A DNA stretch of 64,000 nucleotides from Scytonematopsis contorta HA4267-MV1 (GTDB taxonomy: Bacteria; Cyanobacteriota; Cyanobacteriia; Cyanobacteriales; Nostocaceae). A program made the translations under genes and the position numbers. A model generated the notes under the pieces. It had not been told where the DNA came from. It was given only the letters and a program-made list of their open reading frames with translations, and searched no databases. The stretch lies in assembly GCA_019359035.1 (NCBI GenBank), contig JAHHIC010000068.1, forward strand, positions 60,806 to 124,805. The letters are read 5' to 3'. This document shows, piece by piece, positions 9,220 through 17,598 of this stretch; the stretch's first letter is position 1; every line of letters starts with the position of its first letter.

Positions 9220-10203
9220 CTAAACCCTTAAAGCCATCATTTTCTTAACAGCTTCCACAATTTGCTCTGGTTGTACTATTGTTAATCGTTCCAAGTTCCC
9301 GTTGTAAGGTGTGGGAATATCCTGGGAAGAAAGTCTTAGTACTGGTGCATCCAACTCGTCGAAAAAGCGGTCGTTGATTGAGGCAATTAATTCTGCTGCT
9401 ATACCACCTGTCCTCATGCACTCTTCCACAATAATTACGCGATGAGTTTTACGTATCGACTGTCCGATAGTATCTAAATCCAATGGTTTCAGCGATAGTA
9501 AATCAATCACTTCTGGGTCGTAACCTTCTTTCTCCAATGGTTTTAGCGCTTGCAACACATGATGGCGCATACGAGAGTAGGTTATAATTGTTACATCTTT
9601 ACCACTTCTGACAATTTCCGCCTTATCTAATGGCAAATAGTATTCTTGTTCCGGTAAATCTTCTTTTAAATTATAAAGTAGAACATGTTCAAAGAATAAT
9701 ACTGGGTTGTCATCGCGAATAGCTGATTTTAAAAGACCTTTGGCATTATAAGGTGTCGAACATGCAACAATTTTTAATCCTGGGACTGCTTGGAAATAAG
9801 CTTCCAAACGTTGGGAATGTTCTGCACCCAATTGCCTTCCCACACCCCCCGGTCCACGAATTACCATCGGAATTTTAAAATTTCCACCAGAAGTGTATCG
9901 TAGCATTCCAGCATTATTAGATATTTGGTTGAACGCTAAGAGCAAAAAGCCCATGTTCATCCCTTCTATTATTGGTCTTAAACCTGTCATCGCAGCTCCA
10001 ACAGCCATACCGGTAAAGCTGTTTTCTGCAATCGGCGTGTCCAGAACCCGCAATTCACCATACTTATCATACAAATCTTTGGTAACTTTGTAGGAGCCAC
10101 CATAGTGTCCTACATCCTCTCCCAAGACAAATACTGTTTTGTCATGTGCCATTTCCTCGTCGATGGCTTCCCGTAGAGCATTGAAGAATAGTGTTTCTGC
10201 CAT
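9220..10203 (-). CDS. pdhB: Pyruvate dehydrogenase E1 component, beta subunit
   Basis: The 327-residue protein is the beta half of the thiamine-diphosphate E1 enzyme that decarboxylates pyruvate and feeds acetyl groups to the E2 lipoyl domain. It has the transketolase central domain ([55 protein letters not shown]) and the C-terminal transketolase domain ([27 protein letters not shown]). The length is normal for plastid/cyanobacterial PdhB. E1 alpha is not in the window. Confidence 0.95.
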   Translation of the reverse strand: MAETLFFNALREAIDEEMAHDKTVFVLGEDVGHYGGSYKVTKDLYDKYGELRVLDTPIAENSFTGMAVGAAMTGLRPIIEGMNMGFLLLAFNQISNNAGMLRYTSGGNFKIPMVIRGPGGVGRQLGAEHSQRLEAYFQAVPGLKIVACSTPYNAKGLLKSAIRDDNPVLFFEHVLLYNLKEDLPEQEYYLPLDKAEIVRSGKDVTIITYSRMRHHVLQALKPLEKEGYDPEVIDLLSLKPLDLDTIGQSIRKTHRVIIVEECMRTGGIAAELIASINDRFFDELDAPVLRLSSQDIPTPYNGNLERLTIVQPEQIVEAVKKMMALRV

Positions 10204-10622
10204 TAGACCTTTTTTTTAGGATTACTGTTCTTGAATATTATCGTGAACAATACAAAAAATCGTAGGCTATTGTACGACTATCTTCAATGTTTTTTGGGAG
10301 TGGGGAGTAGTGAATTGCGAATTGCGTTCGCGTAGCGTGCCGCTTCGGCTTACTGCAAATTGCGAATTGCCAATGGGGGGTGTTGGGTATATTGGAAAGA
10401 GTTATGCCATCATGGTATCTTAAAATCAGCTTCTAGGCATTAAGACCGTAAAGCTTCAGCTAGATGGAAAAAGAAAAATATTACCCACTCCCAATTCCCT
10501 ACTTCCCACTCTTAATTTCCCACTTCCCCACTCCCCCAAAATTTTTTATTGCATTTTGACGAAGAAGTGATATAATCAGCAGCAGTGCTTAATTAAACAT
10601 AGGTTCTTATCTCGTAGTTTTT
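10204..10622. other. Intergenic region with repeat blocks
   Basis: No gene is visible. It includes the upstream region of pdhB, a GCGAATTGCG-type repeat joined to a GC-rich palindromic segment (GCGTAGCGTGCCGCTTCGGC, about 10329-10348), and CCCACTCCC/CCCACTTCCC heptamer-like units at 10481-10540. The XRE gene ends at its right side. Confidence 0.5.
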
Positions 10623-10940
10623 TTAAGTGCAAACAGGTGCGTCATTAACCTCAGCGATGTTAACTATCTGAGGTATGTGTGGTATTTGCCCGTCTGGAAA
10701 ACGTTTGGGTCTTCCAGGTTTGCGTTTATGACGCTGGTTAATCGATTTTTCGCTTGCTGAGGCTAGTTCTTCTGGTGTACATTTGAACAGCCTCAAGGCA
10801 TCGACGAATTTTTTTGGTGTCATTGTAGGTTCTGTGCGCCCAGCTTCCCAGTTACGAACACTGGTCTCGCTGATTGCAAGCCTGAAGGCAACCTCAGCAC
10901 GGCTTAAACCAGCACGTTCTCTCAGGACTTGCATATCCAT
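10623..10940 (-). CDS. XRE-family HTH regulator with C-terminal AT-hook
   Basis: The 105-residue protein has an HTH_3 domain at about residues 3-60 (LRERAGLSRAEVAFRLAISETSVRNWEAGRTEP). A basic RKPGRPKRF segment follows at about 72-81; its GRP core is a classical AT-hook that binds the minor groove of AT-rich DNA. The ATG at 10940 has an AGGGAG ribosome site. Upstream DNA contains GTTTATTAA twice (near 10970 and 11025), possible operator half-sites. Targets are unknown. It lies 770 bp from the left end of the integrated element but outside its 40-bp repeats. Confidence 0.8.
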   Translation of the reverse strand: MDMQVLRERAGLSRAEVAFRLAISETSVRNWEAGRTEPTMTPKKFVDALRLFKCTPEELASASEKSINQRHKRKPGRPKRFPDGQIPHIPQIVNIAEVNDAPVCT

Positions 10941-11399
10941 ATATTAATGCTCCCTTTTTTACTATTGAAACTGTTTATTAAATCGATTAATGCTTGCGCG
11001 TCAATCGGAAAAGTTTATTAACTATAATTCTTTTATAAGCGATAACTACCTGGTATGGCAATCATGCGCGTACTTGCTTAATGGTCGGTAATTTCAACTA
11101 GTTTAGCGAATAAAATCAATTTATAAAGATAATATTAGTTTCTCAAACCTGTATGTATTCGGAGATTAGAGATTCATCTAGGGAAATTTACCCTTCTTTT
11201 GGAAGATACAATTAATTTAGAATTAAGTATAATTTTCACAATTTTGAGTACAAAATAAAGTAATCTTTAATCTTTATCTCTACTTCATAAATAATCGTTA
11301 AAACTACACAAAGTAAAACTTCAATTTGTTAGATTATTTTGTCCAAATAAACGGGAGCATCCCAAATATGTAAATGTTATCAAAATTGTGTGTAGCACT
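10941..11399. other. AT-rich intergenic region
   Basis: This is the upstream region of the XRE gene. No coding frame or RNA gene is recognised. Apart from the duplicated GTTTATTAA near the XRE promoter there is only low-complexity AT-rich sequence. Confidence 0.4.
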
Positions 11400-11565
11400 G
11401 TAGTGCGAGCATCTTGCTCGCTTATCGCTGATAATCCCTTATCCCTTATCGCTGATAATCCCTTATCCCTTATCGCTGATAATCCCTTATCCCTTATCGC
11501 TGATAATCCCTTATCCCTTATCGCTGATAATCCCTTATCCCTTATCGCTGATAGTCCCTTATATC
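11400..11565. repeat. 23-bp hairpin repeat joined to a 24-bp tandem array
   Basis: 11400-11422 is the hairpin-forming sequence GTAGTGCGAGCA...GCTCGCT. It is followed at once by nearly six 24-bp units (11426-11565) built from CGCTGATAATCCCTTATCCC plus TTAT. The same 23-mer begins the 19-bp array at 29923 and, inverted, ends it at 30303. The open frame across the array is a by-product of the periodic sequence and is not called as a gene. Confidence 0.85.
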
Positions 11566-11707
11566 TAATAATCCCTTGTAGCTGCTAGCAATATGTATTG
11601 AGATATATAAAGTTTTGTAAAGTTATTCTCAGCTCGATGGACAAAAAATAAAGCGTCACATGCGTTAAGCGAACCTGTACTTACGTGAGCCACATTAGAT
11701 ACAGCGC

Positions 11708-11747
11708 TTAACTGTCCTCTGCCCTACAGCTTTAAAGAGAGTAGGGC
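11708..11747. repeat. Left attachment-site repeat (attL-like)
   Basis: This 40-bp sequence is identical to 18794-18833. It starts TTAACTGTCCTCT and ends with a hairpin GCCCTAC / GTAGGGC around an AGCTTTAAAG centre. It is not the 3' end of a recognisable tRNA. Confidence 0.8.
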
Positions 11748-11802
11748 GTTTACTTCTATAAACAGTTACTTCTACCAAATAGCCATTGAGTAGCCATAAT
11801 AC

Positions 11803-11957
11803 CACTTACACACACTCTTGGAGTACAGAGGTAACTTATAGCTTTCGCCAGAAGTATTAGTTAAACTTATCTAGTGACATATTAGAGTTAGGAGTACTAC
11901 CAGCCAGAAGTGCCAGAGGTATTTCTAGTTAACACACTCACTATTGGAGTACAAAGT
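11803..11957. repeat. Direct repeats A and B (CACACTNTTGGAGTACA motif)
   Basis: Two copies of a motif centred on TTGGAGTACA lie near 11809-11827 and 11934-11953. Two further copies in the same orientation lie near the right end of the element (17803-18042). Copy B ends 4 bases before the ATG of the first element gene. They could be arm-type integrase sites, iterons or promoter elements. Confidence 0.6.
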
Positions 11958-11961
11958 ACCG

Positions 11962-12294
11962 ATGTTTAACTTAGGAAGCATTGCCAAGCAAGTCACGGGT
12001 AGTGTATCGGGAATGAGAACTATTCTCAGTGCTAACCCAAAGCTATCCGCGTTCTTATTACCACCACAGGTACAGATGGGTATAAAAGTAGCGAGTACTC
12101 TGGGCTTAAATATTCCCGACCCTGACGCGATAGTTAACTCAGTTGTATCTGATGCTTTAGCTACTGCTAGAAAGACTCTAGAGCCGTCTTTATCATCTGT
12201 GGAGGCTTTAGCTGGCTCTCTGGGTAGTATTAAGGTCTTAAACAACAAAACAGCCGATGAGCTTATTAACTCCATCGACTGGCTTATTGGCTAG
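11962..12294 (+). CDS. Small element-encoded protein, unknown function
   Basis: From the ATG at 11962 the product is 110 residues, starting MFNLGSIAKQVTG. An in-frame TTG at 11944 lies within a repeated non-coding motif and is less likely. The protein is Ala/Ser/Leu-rich, likely helical, and has no Cys or signal peptide (motifs PPQVQMGIKVASTLGL, IPDPDAIVNSVVSDALA). A terminator follows immediately, which supports a real gene. I do not recognise a family. Confidence 0.6.
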   Translation: MFNLGSIAKQVTGSVSGMRTILSANPKLSAFLLPPQVQMGIKVASTLGLNIPDPDAIVNSVVSDALATARKTLEPSLSSVEALAGSLGSIKVLNNKTADELINSIDWLIG

Positions 12295-12296
12295 GA

Positions 12297-12320
12297 TAGC
12301 GAGTACGCTATTTATTTATT
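12297..12320 (+). terminator. Rho-independent terminator
   Basis: A TAGCG/CGCTA stem with an AGTA loop is followed by TTTATTTATT, starting 2 bases after the stop codon of the gene ending at 12294. Confidence 0.7.
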
Positions 12321-12471
12321 GGGCTTACTACTCGGAGTACCATAGAGCCTTATCCGGGTAGTTTCTTGCCACTTAGTGATGCTAGCTAGAACTCTCTCAG
12401 CATCCGCGAGGGTAGCTACTGTATGTAGTAGTAACTAAGCAAAACACAGTATCAGACATCCACAGTATCAG

Positions 12472-12627
12472 ACTGTTTACAGTAACCTAAAACTACACTG
12501 TTTACAGTAATATCCTTAAAATGTACCAGGTAACTCTCTTATATATAGATATTTACTAGACTTACTTGGTACATTTTACCATATATATAGTGAGGTCGCT
12601 ATCTAAGGGTTATTTACTGTAAACAGT
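12472..12627. repeat. Three palindromic ACTGTTTACAGT-type sites
   Basis: ACTGTTTACAGT occurs at 12472-12483 and 12497-12508, and as ACTGTAAACAGT at 12616-12627. CACAGTATCAGAC occurs twice just upstream (about 12446-12473), and GGCGCACGG occurs at about 12630 and 12684. This density of short repeats upstream of a replication module suggests origin iterons or control sites. Confidence 0.65.
12522..12573 (+). repeat. 52-bp TGTACC...GGTACA repeat, copy 1
   Basis: TGTACCAGGTAA and TTACTTGGTACA arms flank a directional AT-rich core (TATATATAGATATTTACTA). It is the reverse complement of copy 4 (17547-17598) with one mismatch. Confidence 0.9.
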
Positions 12628-12749
12628 GTGGCGCACGGGGAAGCCTTGTCCTGTAAGCCTTCCAGGGGTTTTGACTGTTTAATGCGGCGCACGGAAGTTT
12701 CAGATATGCCTAAACCTCTAGCGGCACTTCTCTGATATCAACTAGTGCT

Positions 12750-12862
12750 GACGGTCTTACCGTCCTGAGGCTGAGATGACTATTTGTACCAGGTAACTTT
12801 AGTAAATATCTATATATAAGAGACTTACTTGGTACATCTTTACCCTAAGACGGTAAGACCGA
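12750..12862. promoter_or_regulatory. Left operator-like palindromes (ACGGTCTTACCGT)
   Basis: ACGGTCTTACCGT is at 12751-12763. The reverse-orientation ACGGTAAGACCGA (12 of 13) is at 12850-12862, 18 bases before the start of the first ribbon-helix-helix gene. Four more copies are at the right locus. The placement suits autoregulation by the RHH protein. Confidence 0.65.
12785..12836 (-). repeat. 52-bp TGTACC...GGTACA repeat, copy 2
   Basis: This copy has the same arms as copy 1 but an inverted core. It is the reverse complement of copy 3 (17431-17482) with one mismatch. Confidence 0.9.
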
Positions 12863-12880
12863 CAGCTATAGGTAAAGACG

Positions 12881-13033
12881 ATGCATAAGAAACTAACCGA
12901 CGGGACAGTAGCAGCAAAAGTAAGCTTTAAGTTACCTCAGACAGATAAAGAGATGATGGAACTAGCAGCAGCCTCTAGAGGTATGACAGTATCTGAGTTC
13001 ATCAGAGAGGCTATCCTAGATAAGTTATTTTAG
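12881..13033 (+). CDS. Ribbon-helix-helix protein 1 (CopG/DUF1778-like), 50 aa
   Basis: The product is a 50-residue protein starting MHKKLTDGTVAAKVSFKL and ending SRGMTVSEFIREAILDKLF. A short beta strand, a helix, and the turn before MTVSEFIREAI are typical of an RHH DNA-binding domain; such proteins dimerise and bind short repeats. GGTAAAG precedes the ATG. The palindrome at 12850-12862 lies just upstream, so it is probably autoregulated and may control copy number. The nearest relatives would be CopG-type plasmid regulators or antitoxins, but no toxin gene is recognised. Confidence 0.75.
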   Translation: MHKKLTDGTVAAKVSFKLPQTDKEMMELAAASRGMTVSEFIREAILDKLF

Positions 13034-13043
13034 TTTGTATGGC

Positions 13044-13072
13044 TAGACATTATAACACGAATATGGTACAAT
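13044..13072 (+). promoter_or_regulatory. Sigma70-type promoter for the 13098 gene
   Basis: TAGACA (5 of 6 to TTGACA), a 17-base spacer and TACAAT (5 of 6 to TATAAT) precede the ATG at 13098 by 25 bases. Confidence 0.65.
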
Positions 13073-13097
13073 AGTATTAATAGTAGAGGTATAGAAG

Positions 13098-13421
13098 ATG
13101 TCTAAGGTAGCTCTAAGGAAGTTGATACAAGAGACTGTAGAGGATAACTGGAAGAGTATTCAGGGGTTACTATTTGTATACAAAGAAGGCTGTACGGTTG
13201 TATATGATGAGGAGACGGGTAAAGAACAGTTCAGAGTCGAGACAGGAGAGGACTACTGGCAGTTTTATCATAGTGGTTTCAATACGAGAGACTGGATGGA
13301 ATGGGTAGAGGAGAACATACCAGATGTGAAAGGTAGGTTTGGTCATCGCGTACTGACTGACCGTCAAATGACCATAAAGATAAAGAAAGCTAGGGAGTTA
13401 TTAGAATGGCTAGTCAACTAA
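13098..13421 (+). CDS. Small element-encoded acidic protein, unknown function
   Basis: The 107-residue protein is rich in Glu, Lys and Trp (KLIQETVEDNWKSIQGLLFVYKEG, YHSGFNTRDWMEWVEENIPD). It has its own promoter and a downstream intrinsic terminator, so it is a self-contained unit. The mixed charge and lack of a signal peptide suggest a cytosolic protein. No family is recognised. Confidence 0.65.
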   Translation: MSKVALRKLIQETVEDNWKSIQGLLFVYKEGCTVVYDEETGKEQFRVETGEDYWQFYHSGFNTRDWMEWVEENIPDVKGRFGHRVLTDRQMTIKIKKARELLEWLVN

Positions 13422-13446
13422 TACCCTACAGGTCAACCGAGTCATA

Positions 13447-13480
13447 AACCCTTAGCATAACCGCTAGGGGTTATTTTATT
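13447..13480 (+). terminator. Rho-independent terminator
   Basis: The stem AACCCTTAGC / GCTAGGGGTT with loop ATAACC is followed by ATTTTATT, 25 bases after the stop at 13421. Confidence 0.75.
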
Positions 13481-13614
13481 GCTGAAAGTACTGTGTCTAC
13501 TCGGCTCCACCGCGTTGTGGGTATCATAGTCTGTTACATCTATCTAGACAGACCACTTATCCATATAAGTCAAAACTAGTACATTTTATATACAGAAGGT
13601 TAGGGGTAAAGGTA

Positions 13615-13809
13615 ATGGAAGAGGAGTTACGGGTAAGGATGAGTTTGGAGACAGCAGTACTGTTGTTAGAGACCTTGACAGAGTACCAAAGAGTATGGGG
13701 TAGAGATGACAGCATCTGGCAGAGATATCAGGTTGATAAGGTATCTAAGCTACCAGATAATGTCGAGCCTATCACCGTCTTAACTCGAAGGACTACTAGT
13801 GGTAACTAA
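13615..13809 (+). CDS. Small element-encoded protein, unknown function
   Basis: The 64-residue product starts MEEELRVRMSLETAVLLLETL, with an amphipathic helical N-terminus and a polar C-terminus. An AGGGGTAAAGG stretch acts as ribosome site. It is convergent with the replicase gene and shares a hairpin terminator with it (13863-13894). No family is recognised. Confidence 0.55.
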   Translation: MEEELRVRMSLETAVLLLETLTEYQRVWGRDDSIWQRYQVDKVSKLPDNVEPITVLTRRTTSGN

Positions 13810-13862
13810 TGGGGAAATGACAGAGGAATAAGGAAGTACTAGTTTTGACGTACATGATAAAG

Positions 13863-13894
13863 ACCCTAAGGACTACCCTAGGGTTATTATTTTA
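13863..13894. terminator. Hairpin terminator between convergent genes
   Basis: ACCCTA...TAGGGT arms followed by TATTATTTT on the plus strand lie between the stop at 13809 and the replicase stop at 13900. It could serve both directions. Confidence 0.55.
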
Positions 13895-13899
13895 GCTAT

Positions 13900-16800
13900 C
13901 TACCACTCAGCATCCTCAGGTGTTAACTGTCTGTAAACAGGGTAGACTCCCATCAGATGGTCAAAGTGTAAACCTTTAGAGATAACTTTGCTGCTAGTAC
14001 GGTCTGAGTCGCGACCTTTCCTAACGGACTTAGTTTCATAACCTAGGATGTTTAGTAGGCTTGTCACTGTCTTGTAAGCATCCCTAGCATAAACTTTGAC
14101 CCCTAACTTACGTACCTCATCACAACCTAACTCATGAACCACGGCTAGAACTCCCCCTAGCTTGCTGTCACCTGTCTGATATACCCCTGACTCAATAACA
14201 GGCTTAAGGGCTTCAGATAGTCTTATCAGGTAGCTCTGGTTACGATATGAGAAACTACCATCAAACCCCCCTGACACTTTTTTCATCCTATCCGTATCTC
14301 TATCATTACGGTTAGCGGTCTCAGGAGATATAGATAACAGCCGCATTGTGTCGATGACAGCCTCTCCTTTCTTGTTATACCAGAGGATATCATCAACTGT
14401 AAGGTCGGTTAGGGATAGCTTAGAGCTAATAAAGTATCGCGTCAGAGCCAACTGGTCAGAGTCTGAGAGTGCCCCTAGTTGCTTCCTCTCCTTATCCATT
14501 AAGCTTTGTGACTCCTCTCTGGTCAACACTCTAGCAGCAACAATATCCTCTGCTTTCGACTCTCTAATGACCTTACGTGTATCCTGGATATCCTTCCTAG
14601 ATACTTGACCATCGACATCCCCTAAGCCTGCTAACTCATGTCCTGAGGTCGTCACAGCTTGCCAGAACTTATAACCCCTAGCTAACTTACTTCTCTCCTG
14701 TCTGGCTGTGTACTGTATCTGTAGCTTCTGTATCATATCAATGTCGGAGTGGAGAACTAACTCGACTTCCATAAACTGGGTGAGACGCCTCTCTCTGATG
14801 AACGGTTGCATCGCTTTTGTGTTGATGTCAAACTTATCAGCAACCTCATCCTCTGATGTGGGACGCCACTTGTAGGTATCATCTATATAAACGTATACCG
14901 AGTTATCTAAGGGGTTACGGACTCTACCAACAGCTTGTAAACAGTCTCCATAACCTAAGGACTCTCTGTTAGTAAAGATACCCGTAACACTATGGAAGTG
15001 GTCACAGTCAATATTAGTACCAGTACCGAGAGTAGGAGATGCTACCACTAGTTGGAACTGTTGGACAGTTTTGTTGATATCCGTCAGGTCATACTTATGT
15101 TTTGTGGAGGCATTAATGCAGGCAACTTTTAAGCCCCTTACTTGCTCCCCTATTAGCTTTGTGTAAGCCTCAGAGCCTTCTTTACTGTCAGTTGCAAGGT
15201 AGACGTTCTTACCTGACTTAAGCATCTCTACGACCTTCTGTACTGCCATAGCTTCTGTATCTACTTTGTGAAAAGTCTTAGCTTTCGGTAGCTGAGTGTT
15301 GACATAGTATTGAGAGGTCGCGTTAACACCATGAAACTTAGCTAGATACTCTACTGCCATTACTTCCAAAGGGGATAAAGTAGCTGATGCTACAATAACC
15401 TTACTAGCACATTGAGTCAATATCTTTAAGCTATCCCAACAAACTAGACGGTTTTTAGCTACATCGGTGCTTGGACATAGTAATAAGTAGTTTACAGCTT
15501 GGTCAAACTCATCTAGGATGATAACAGAGTTACTGCCACCTGTCCAACCTGTGAACTTTAAGAGCGCGTCGTAAGTACCAATATACCTAGGAAACTTAAT
15601 ATGTACGCTATCCTTAGATACCTTAGAGGAGTCATCATAGGCTGTGAAGTCTAAACCCTCAAGGTCTCCTACCCACTGTTTCACAAGGGCTACGCGATGA
15701 CAGAATAGTCTTATCCTGGTGGTTGGGTCTGCTGCTAATATCTCTTTGATGACTCTGACGACATCAGTTGTCTTACCCGTCCCGATGGCTGACTGTAACC
15801 CCGTTATCTTGGCTGCTTTGTAGTCTATGTTCAAGTCACCTACGTAGATAGCTTGACCTGTGATGGCTCCCTCTATGGTATTATCTTCTGGTCTCAGTTC
15901 ACTCACTTTATTCTGAAGCGCGTACCGGAAACCATTGTAGATAGTGTTGATGTCTGAGGTCTCATTCCATTTAGACTCAAACAAAGAATCCTCTGAGAAG
16001 TGAGCTATACTCAACTCTAAAAGCCAGTTCATCACATTCTCTGCTGGAGCATCTGTTAGGGTTAGGATAGCCCCATAAGCCCTTGCTGCGGCTAAAACTG
16101 TCTTGTTACCATTCACACCCAACTTACCATCCTTAAGTATATCTACCGCTTTAGCTGTAAAGTATTTAAACTGCTTATCAGTCATCTTGCTAACCCCTAC
16201 AACCCTCCTGTACTCCTCTCTGAGGTATGCTATCTGCTCTAGGGTAGTCCCGTTAAGCTTGACATGCTTAGCCTTACCTGAGGACTTCTTAGCAGCTTTA
16301 ACTAGGTTAGGGTCAGGGGTAGGGAAGTCGGATAACGTGTACTTTAACTCAGGGTTGAAGGATACCAGAAAGACTTGGAAGGGGTCTGAGGGGTCTTTAA
16401 CATGGTTGAAGCCTGGAAGCCTCAGGACTCTGGGTAAGTCCGATACAGAGCTATCCCCACCCGTCATAGCCGCTATCATCTGTTGATATGGTGTGAACTT
16501 ATCCAACTGCATTCTCTCAGACTCATCCGAGAGTAACCAGTACAGGTGCTTACCATTCTTTGACTGGACTACTATGCTAGGGGTTGGTAACAACTCTAAG
16601 TTACTTGGCTCACAGTTGTCGTAGTCCATAGCCAGAGCATTAAGCTTGACGATATCCTTAGCCATCCGCGACTTCCCATTAGTCTCATGAATGGTATGGA
16701 ATACACCAGCACCCTGACTGTTGAGTCTAGCCATCTCGGTCAGAGTCCGCTTGTTTATCGGTCTGTGAAGTGTTGCAGGCTTAACATCATTCTCTTTATT

Positions 16801-16941
16801 CTTACTATCGTCGAATATCTGAAACGCAACAAGGCTATCCTCACCATGTACAGCAACAAGCAAGTCTAATGCTTCTTTCTGTTGCTTGAATGTCATTGTG
16901 GACAGTTTAATATCAGATGCGTTATTATTTAAGTGGTTCAT
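13900..16941 (-). CDS. Plasmid replication protein, CyRepA1-like primase-helicase
   Basis: The 1013-residue protein fuses an archaeo-eukaryotic-type primase region to an SF2 helicase. Primase-like motifs are LAMDYDN (about 103-109), SKNGKHLYW (127-135) and LPRVLRLPGFNH (169-180). Helicase motifs are Walker A AIGTGKTT (385-392), ILDEFD (475-480), ASAT (518-521), and QAVGRVRN (669-676, motif VI). This combination matches cyanobacterial plasmid replicases of the CyRepA1 family as I recall them. The frame is intact. It is read in the same direction as the small RHH gene at 17046-17189. Confidence 0.85.
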   Translation of the reverse strand: MNHLNNNASDIKLSTMTFKQQKEALDLLVAVHGEDSLVAFQIFDDSKNKENDVKPATLHRPINKRTLTEMARLNSQGAGVFHTIHETNGKSRMAKDIVKLNALAMDYDNCEPSNLELLPTPSIVVQSKNGKHLYWLLSDESERMQLDKFTPYQQMIAAMTGGDSSVSDLPRVLRLPGFNHVKDPSDPFQVFLVSFNPELKYTLSDFPTPDPNLVKAAKKSSGKAKHVKLNGTTLEQIAYLREEYRRVVGVSKMTDKQFKYFTAKAVDILKDGKLGVNGNKTVLAAARAYGAILTLTDAPAENVMNWLLELSIAHFSEDSLFESKWNETSDINTIYNGFRYALQNKVSELRPEDNTIEGAITGQAIYVGDLNIDYKAAKITGLQSAIGTGKTTDVVRVIKEILAADPTTRIRLFCHRVALVKQWVGDLEGLDFTAYDDSSKVSKDSVHIKFPRYIGTYDALLKFTGWTGGSNSVIILDEFDQAVNYLLLCPSTDVAKNRLVCWDSLKILTQCASKVIVASATLSPLEVMAVEYLAKFHGVNATSQYYVNTQLPKAKTFHKVDTEAMAVQKVVEMLKSGKNVYLATDSKEGSEAYTKLIGEQVRGLKVACINASTKHKYDLTDINKTVQQFQLVVASPTLGTGTNIDCDHFHSVTGIFTNRESLGYGDCLQAVGRVRNPLDNSVYVYIDDTYKWRPTSEDEVADKFDINTKAMQPFIRERRLTQFMEVELVLHSDIDMIQKLQIQYTARQERSKLARGYKFWQAVTTSGHELAGLGDVDGQVSRKDIQDTRKVIRESKAEDIVAARVLTREESQSLMDKERKQLGALSDSDQLALTRYFISSKLSLTDLTVDDILWYNKKGEAVIDTMRLLSISPETANRNDRDTDRMKKVSGGFDGSFSYRNQSYLIRLSEALKPVIESGVYQTGDSKLGGVLAVVHELGCDEVRKLGVKVYARDAYKTVTSLLNILGYETKSVRKGRDSDRTSSKVISKGLHFDHLMGVYPVYRQLTPEDAEW

Positions 16942-17045
16942 AGTTCTTTGTGTATTGTAGAGTCTGTGAACTGGAAAGTTAGTATTTACAAGGGGTTAGT
17001 AGTTCGTAGCTGCTAGCCCTTTGGCTTGTCTGGTAGGTCATCGTG

Positions 17046-17189
17046 CTAACCTAGTTTTGGCTGTTGGATATAACCTAGTGATACCAGTCTCATGTACTCG
17101 GCTGTTGTGTAGCCTGCTATCTTAGCCAACTTTTGTATCCTCTCTTTCTCTCCTTCCGTCATCCGTATCTCTAGTCTGCTAGTCCTCAT
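17046..17189 (-). CDS. Ribbon-helix-helix protein 2 (NikA/MobC-like), 47 aa
   Basis: The 47-residue protein starts MRTSRLEIRMTEGEKERI and continues KLAKIAGYTTAEYMRLVSLGY. The basic beta strand RLEIRMT and the helix pair match the RHH fold of plasmid MobC/NikA accessory proteins and antitoxin-like repressors. An AGAGG ribosome site precedes the ATG. It lies 104 bases upstream of the replicase on the same strand, probably in one transcript, so it is a candidate replication repressor. No relaxase is present, so mobilisation is unlikely to be its role here. Confidence 0.75.
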   Translation of the reverse strand: MRTSRLEIRMTEGEKERIQKLAKIAGYTTAEYMRLVSLGYIQQPKLG

Positions 17190-17430
17190 CTCGCTATCCT
17201 CTCTCTCTACTATTAAACTGTCCCATTACTTTAGCCGTACCCGATGGTATTAAAATGTCCTAGTCTTATCTAGGATGTCAGAGGTTATCAGCTATTTAAC
17301 CCTCTTATATATTATACAGTATATATGTACCATATTCCGGAAAGTTACGGAAGTACTTTAGGTTATTTATCTCTGTCAACCTAAGACGGTCTTACCGTGT
17401 TGGTGTTATGAGGAGTCACGATAGCCTAAA
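17190..17430. promoter_or_regulatory. Probable promoter/control region for rhh2-rep
   Basis: On the minus strand a TATAAT (complement 17311-17316) sits in a very AT-rich stretch about 120 bases upstream of the rhh2 start. No good -35 is seen. The operator-like ACGGTCTTACCGT at 17386-17398 lies further upstream. Confidence 0.4.
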
Positions 17431-17482
17431 TGTACCAAGTAAGTCTCTTATATATAGATATTTACTAAAGTTACTTGGTACA
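17431..17482 (+). repeat. 52-bp TGTACC...GGTACA repeat, copy 3
   Basis: Perfect 12-bp arms TGTACCAAGTAA / TTACTTGGTACA flank the core in the same orientation as copy 1. It is the reverse complement of copy 2 with one mismatch. Confidence 0.9.
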
Positions 17483-17546
17483 AAAACATCCAAGACGGTC
17501 TTACCTTATCAAGACGGTCTTACCGTCAGAGTTATTTTCATCAAAA

Positions 17547-17598
17547 TGTACCAAGTAAGTCTAGTAAATATCTATATATAAGAAAGTTACCTGGTACA
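17547..17598 (-). repeat. 52-bp TGTACC...GGTACA repeat, copy 4
   Basis: The core is inverted, and the copy is the reverse complement of copy 1 with one mismatch. It is separated from copy 3 by 64 bp that contain two operator palindromes. Confidence 0.9.

Noticed and set aside
9008..9248. Two open frames rich in Met-Gly-Asn-Gly-Glu-Trp repeats
   Set aside because: They are translations of the heptamer STRR arrays. Period 7 leaves several frames open, and no ribosome site or family is present.
11388..11588. 66-residue frame with LSLIADNP repeats
   Set aside because: It coincides with the 24-bp tandem array after the 23-bp hairpin repeat, so it is a repeat artefact.
11708..11747. tRNA or tmRNA 3' end as the attachment site
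   Set aside because: There is no T-loop GGTTCGA sequence and no acceptor stem. The hairpin looks like a terminator.
11925..12275. Minus-strand 116-residue frame opposite the first element gene
   Set aside because: The plus-strand frame has better codon pattern and a terminator right after its stop. The minus frame has neither.
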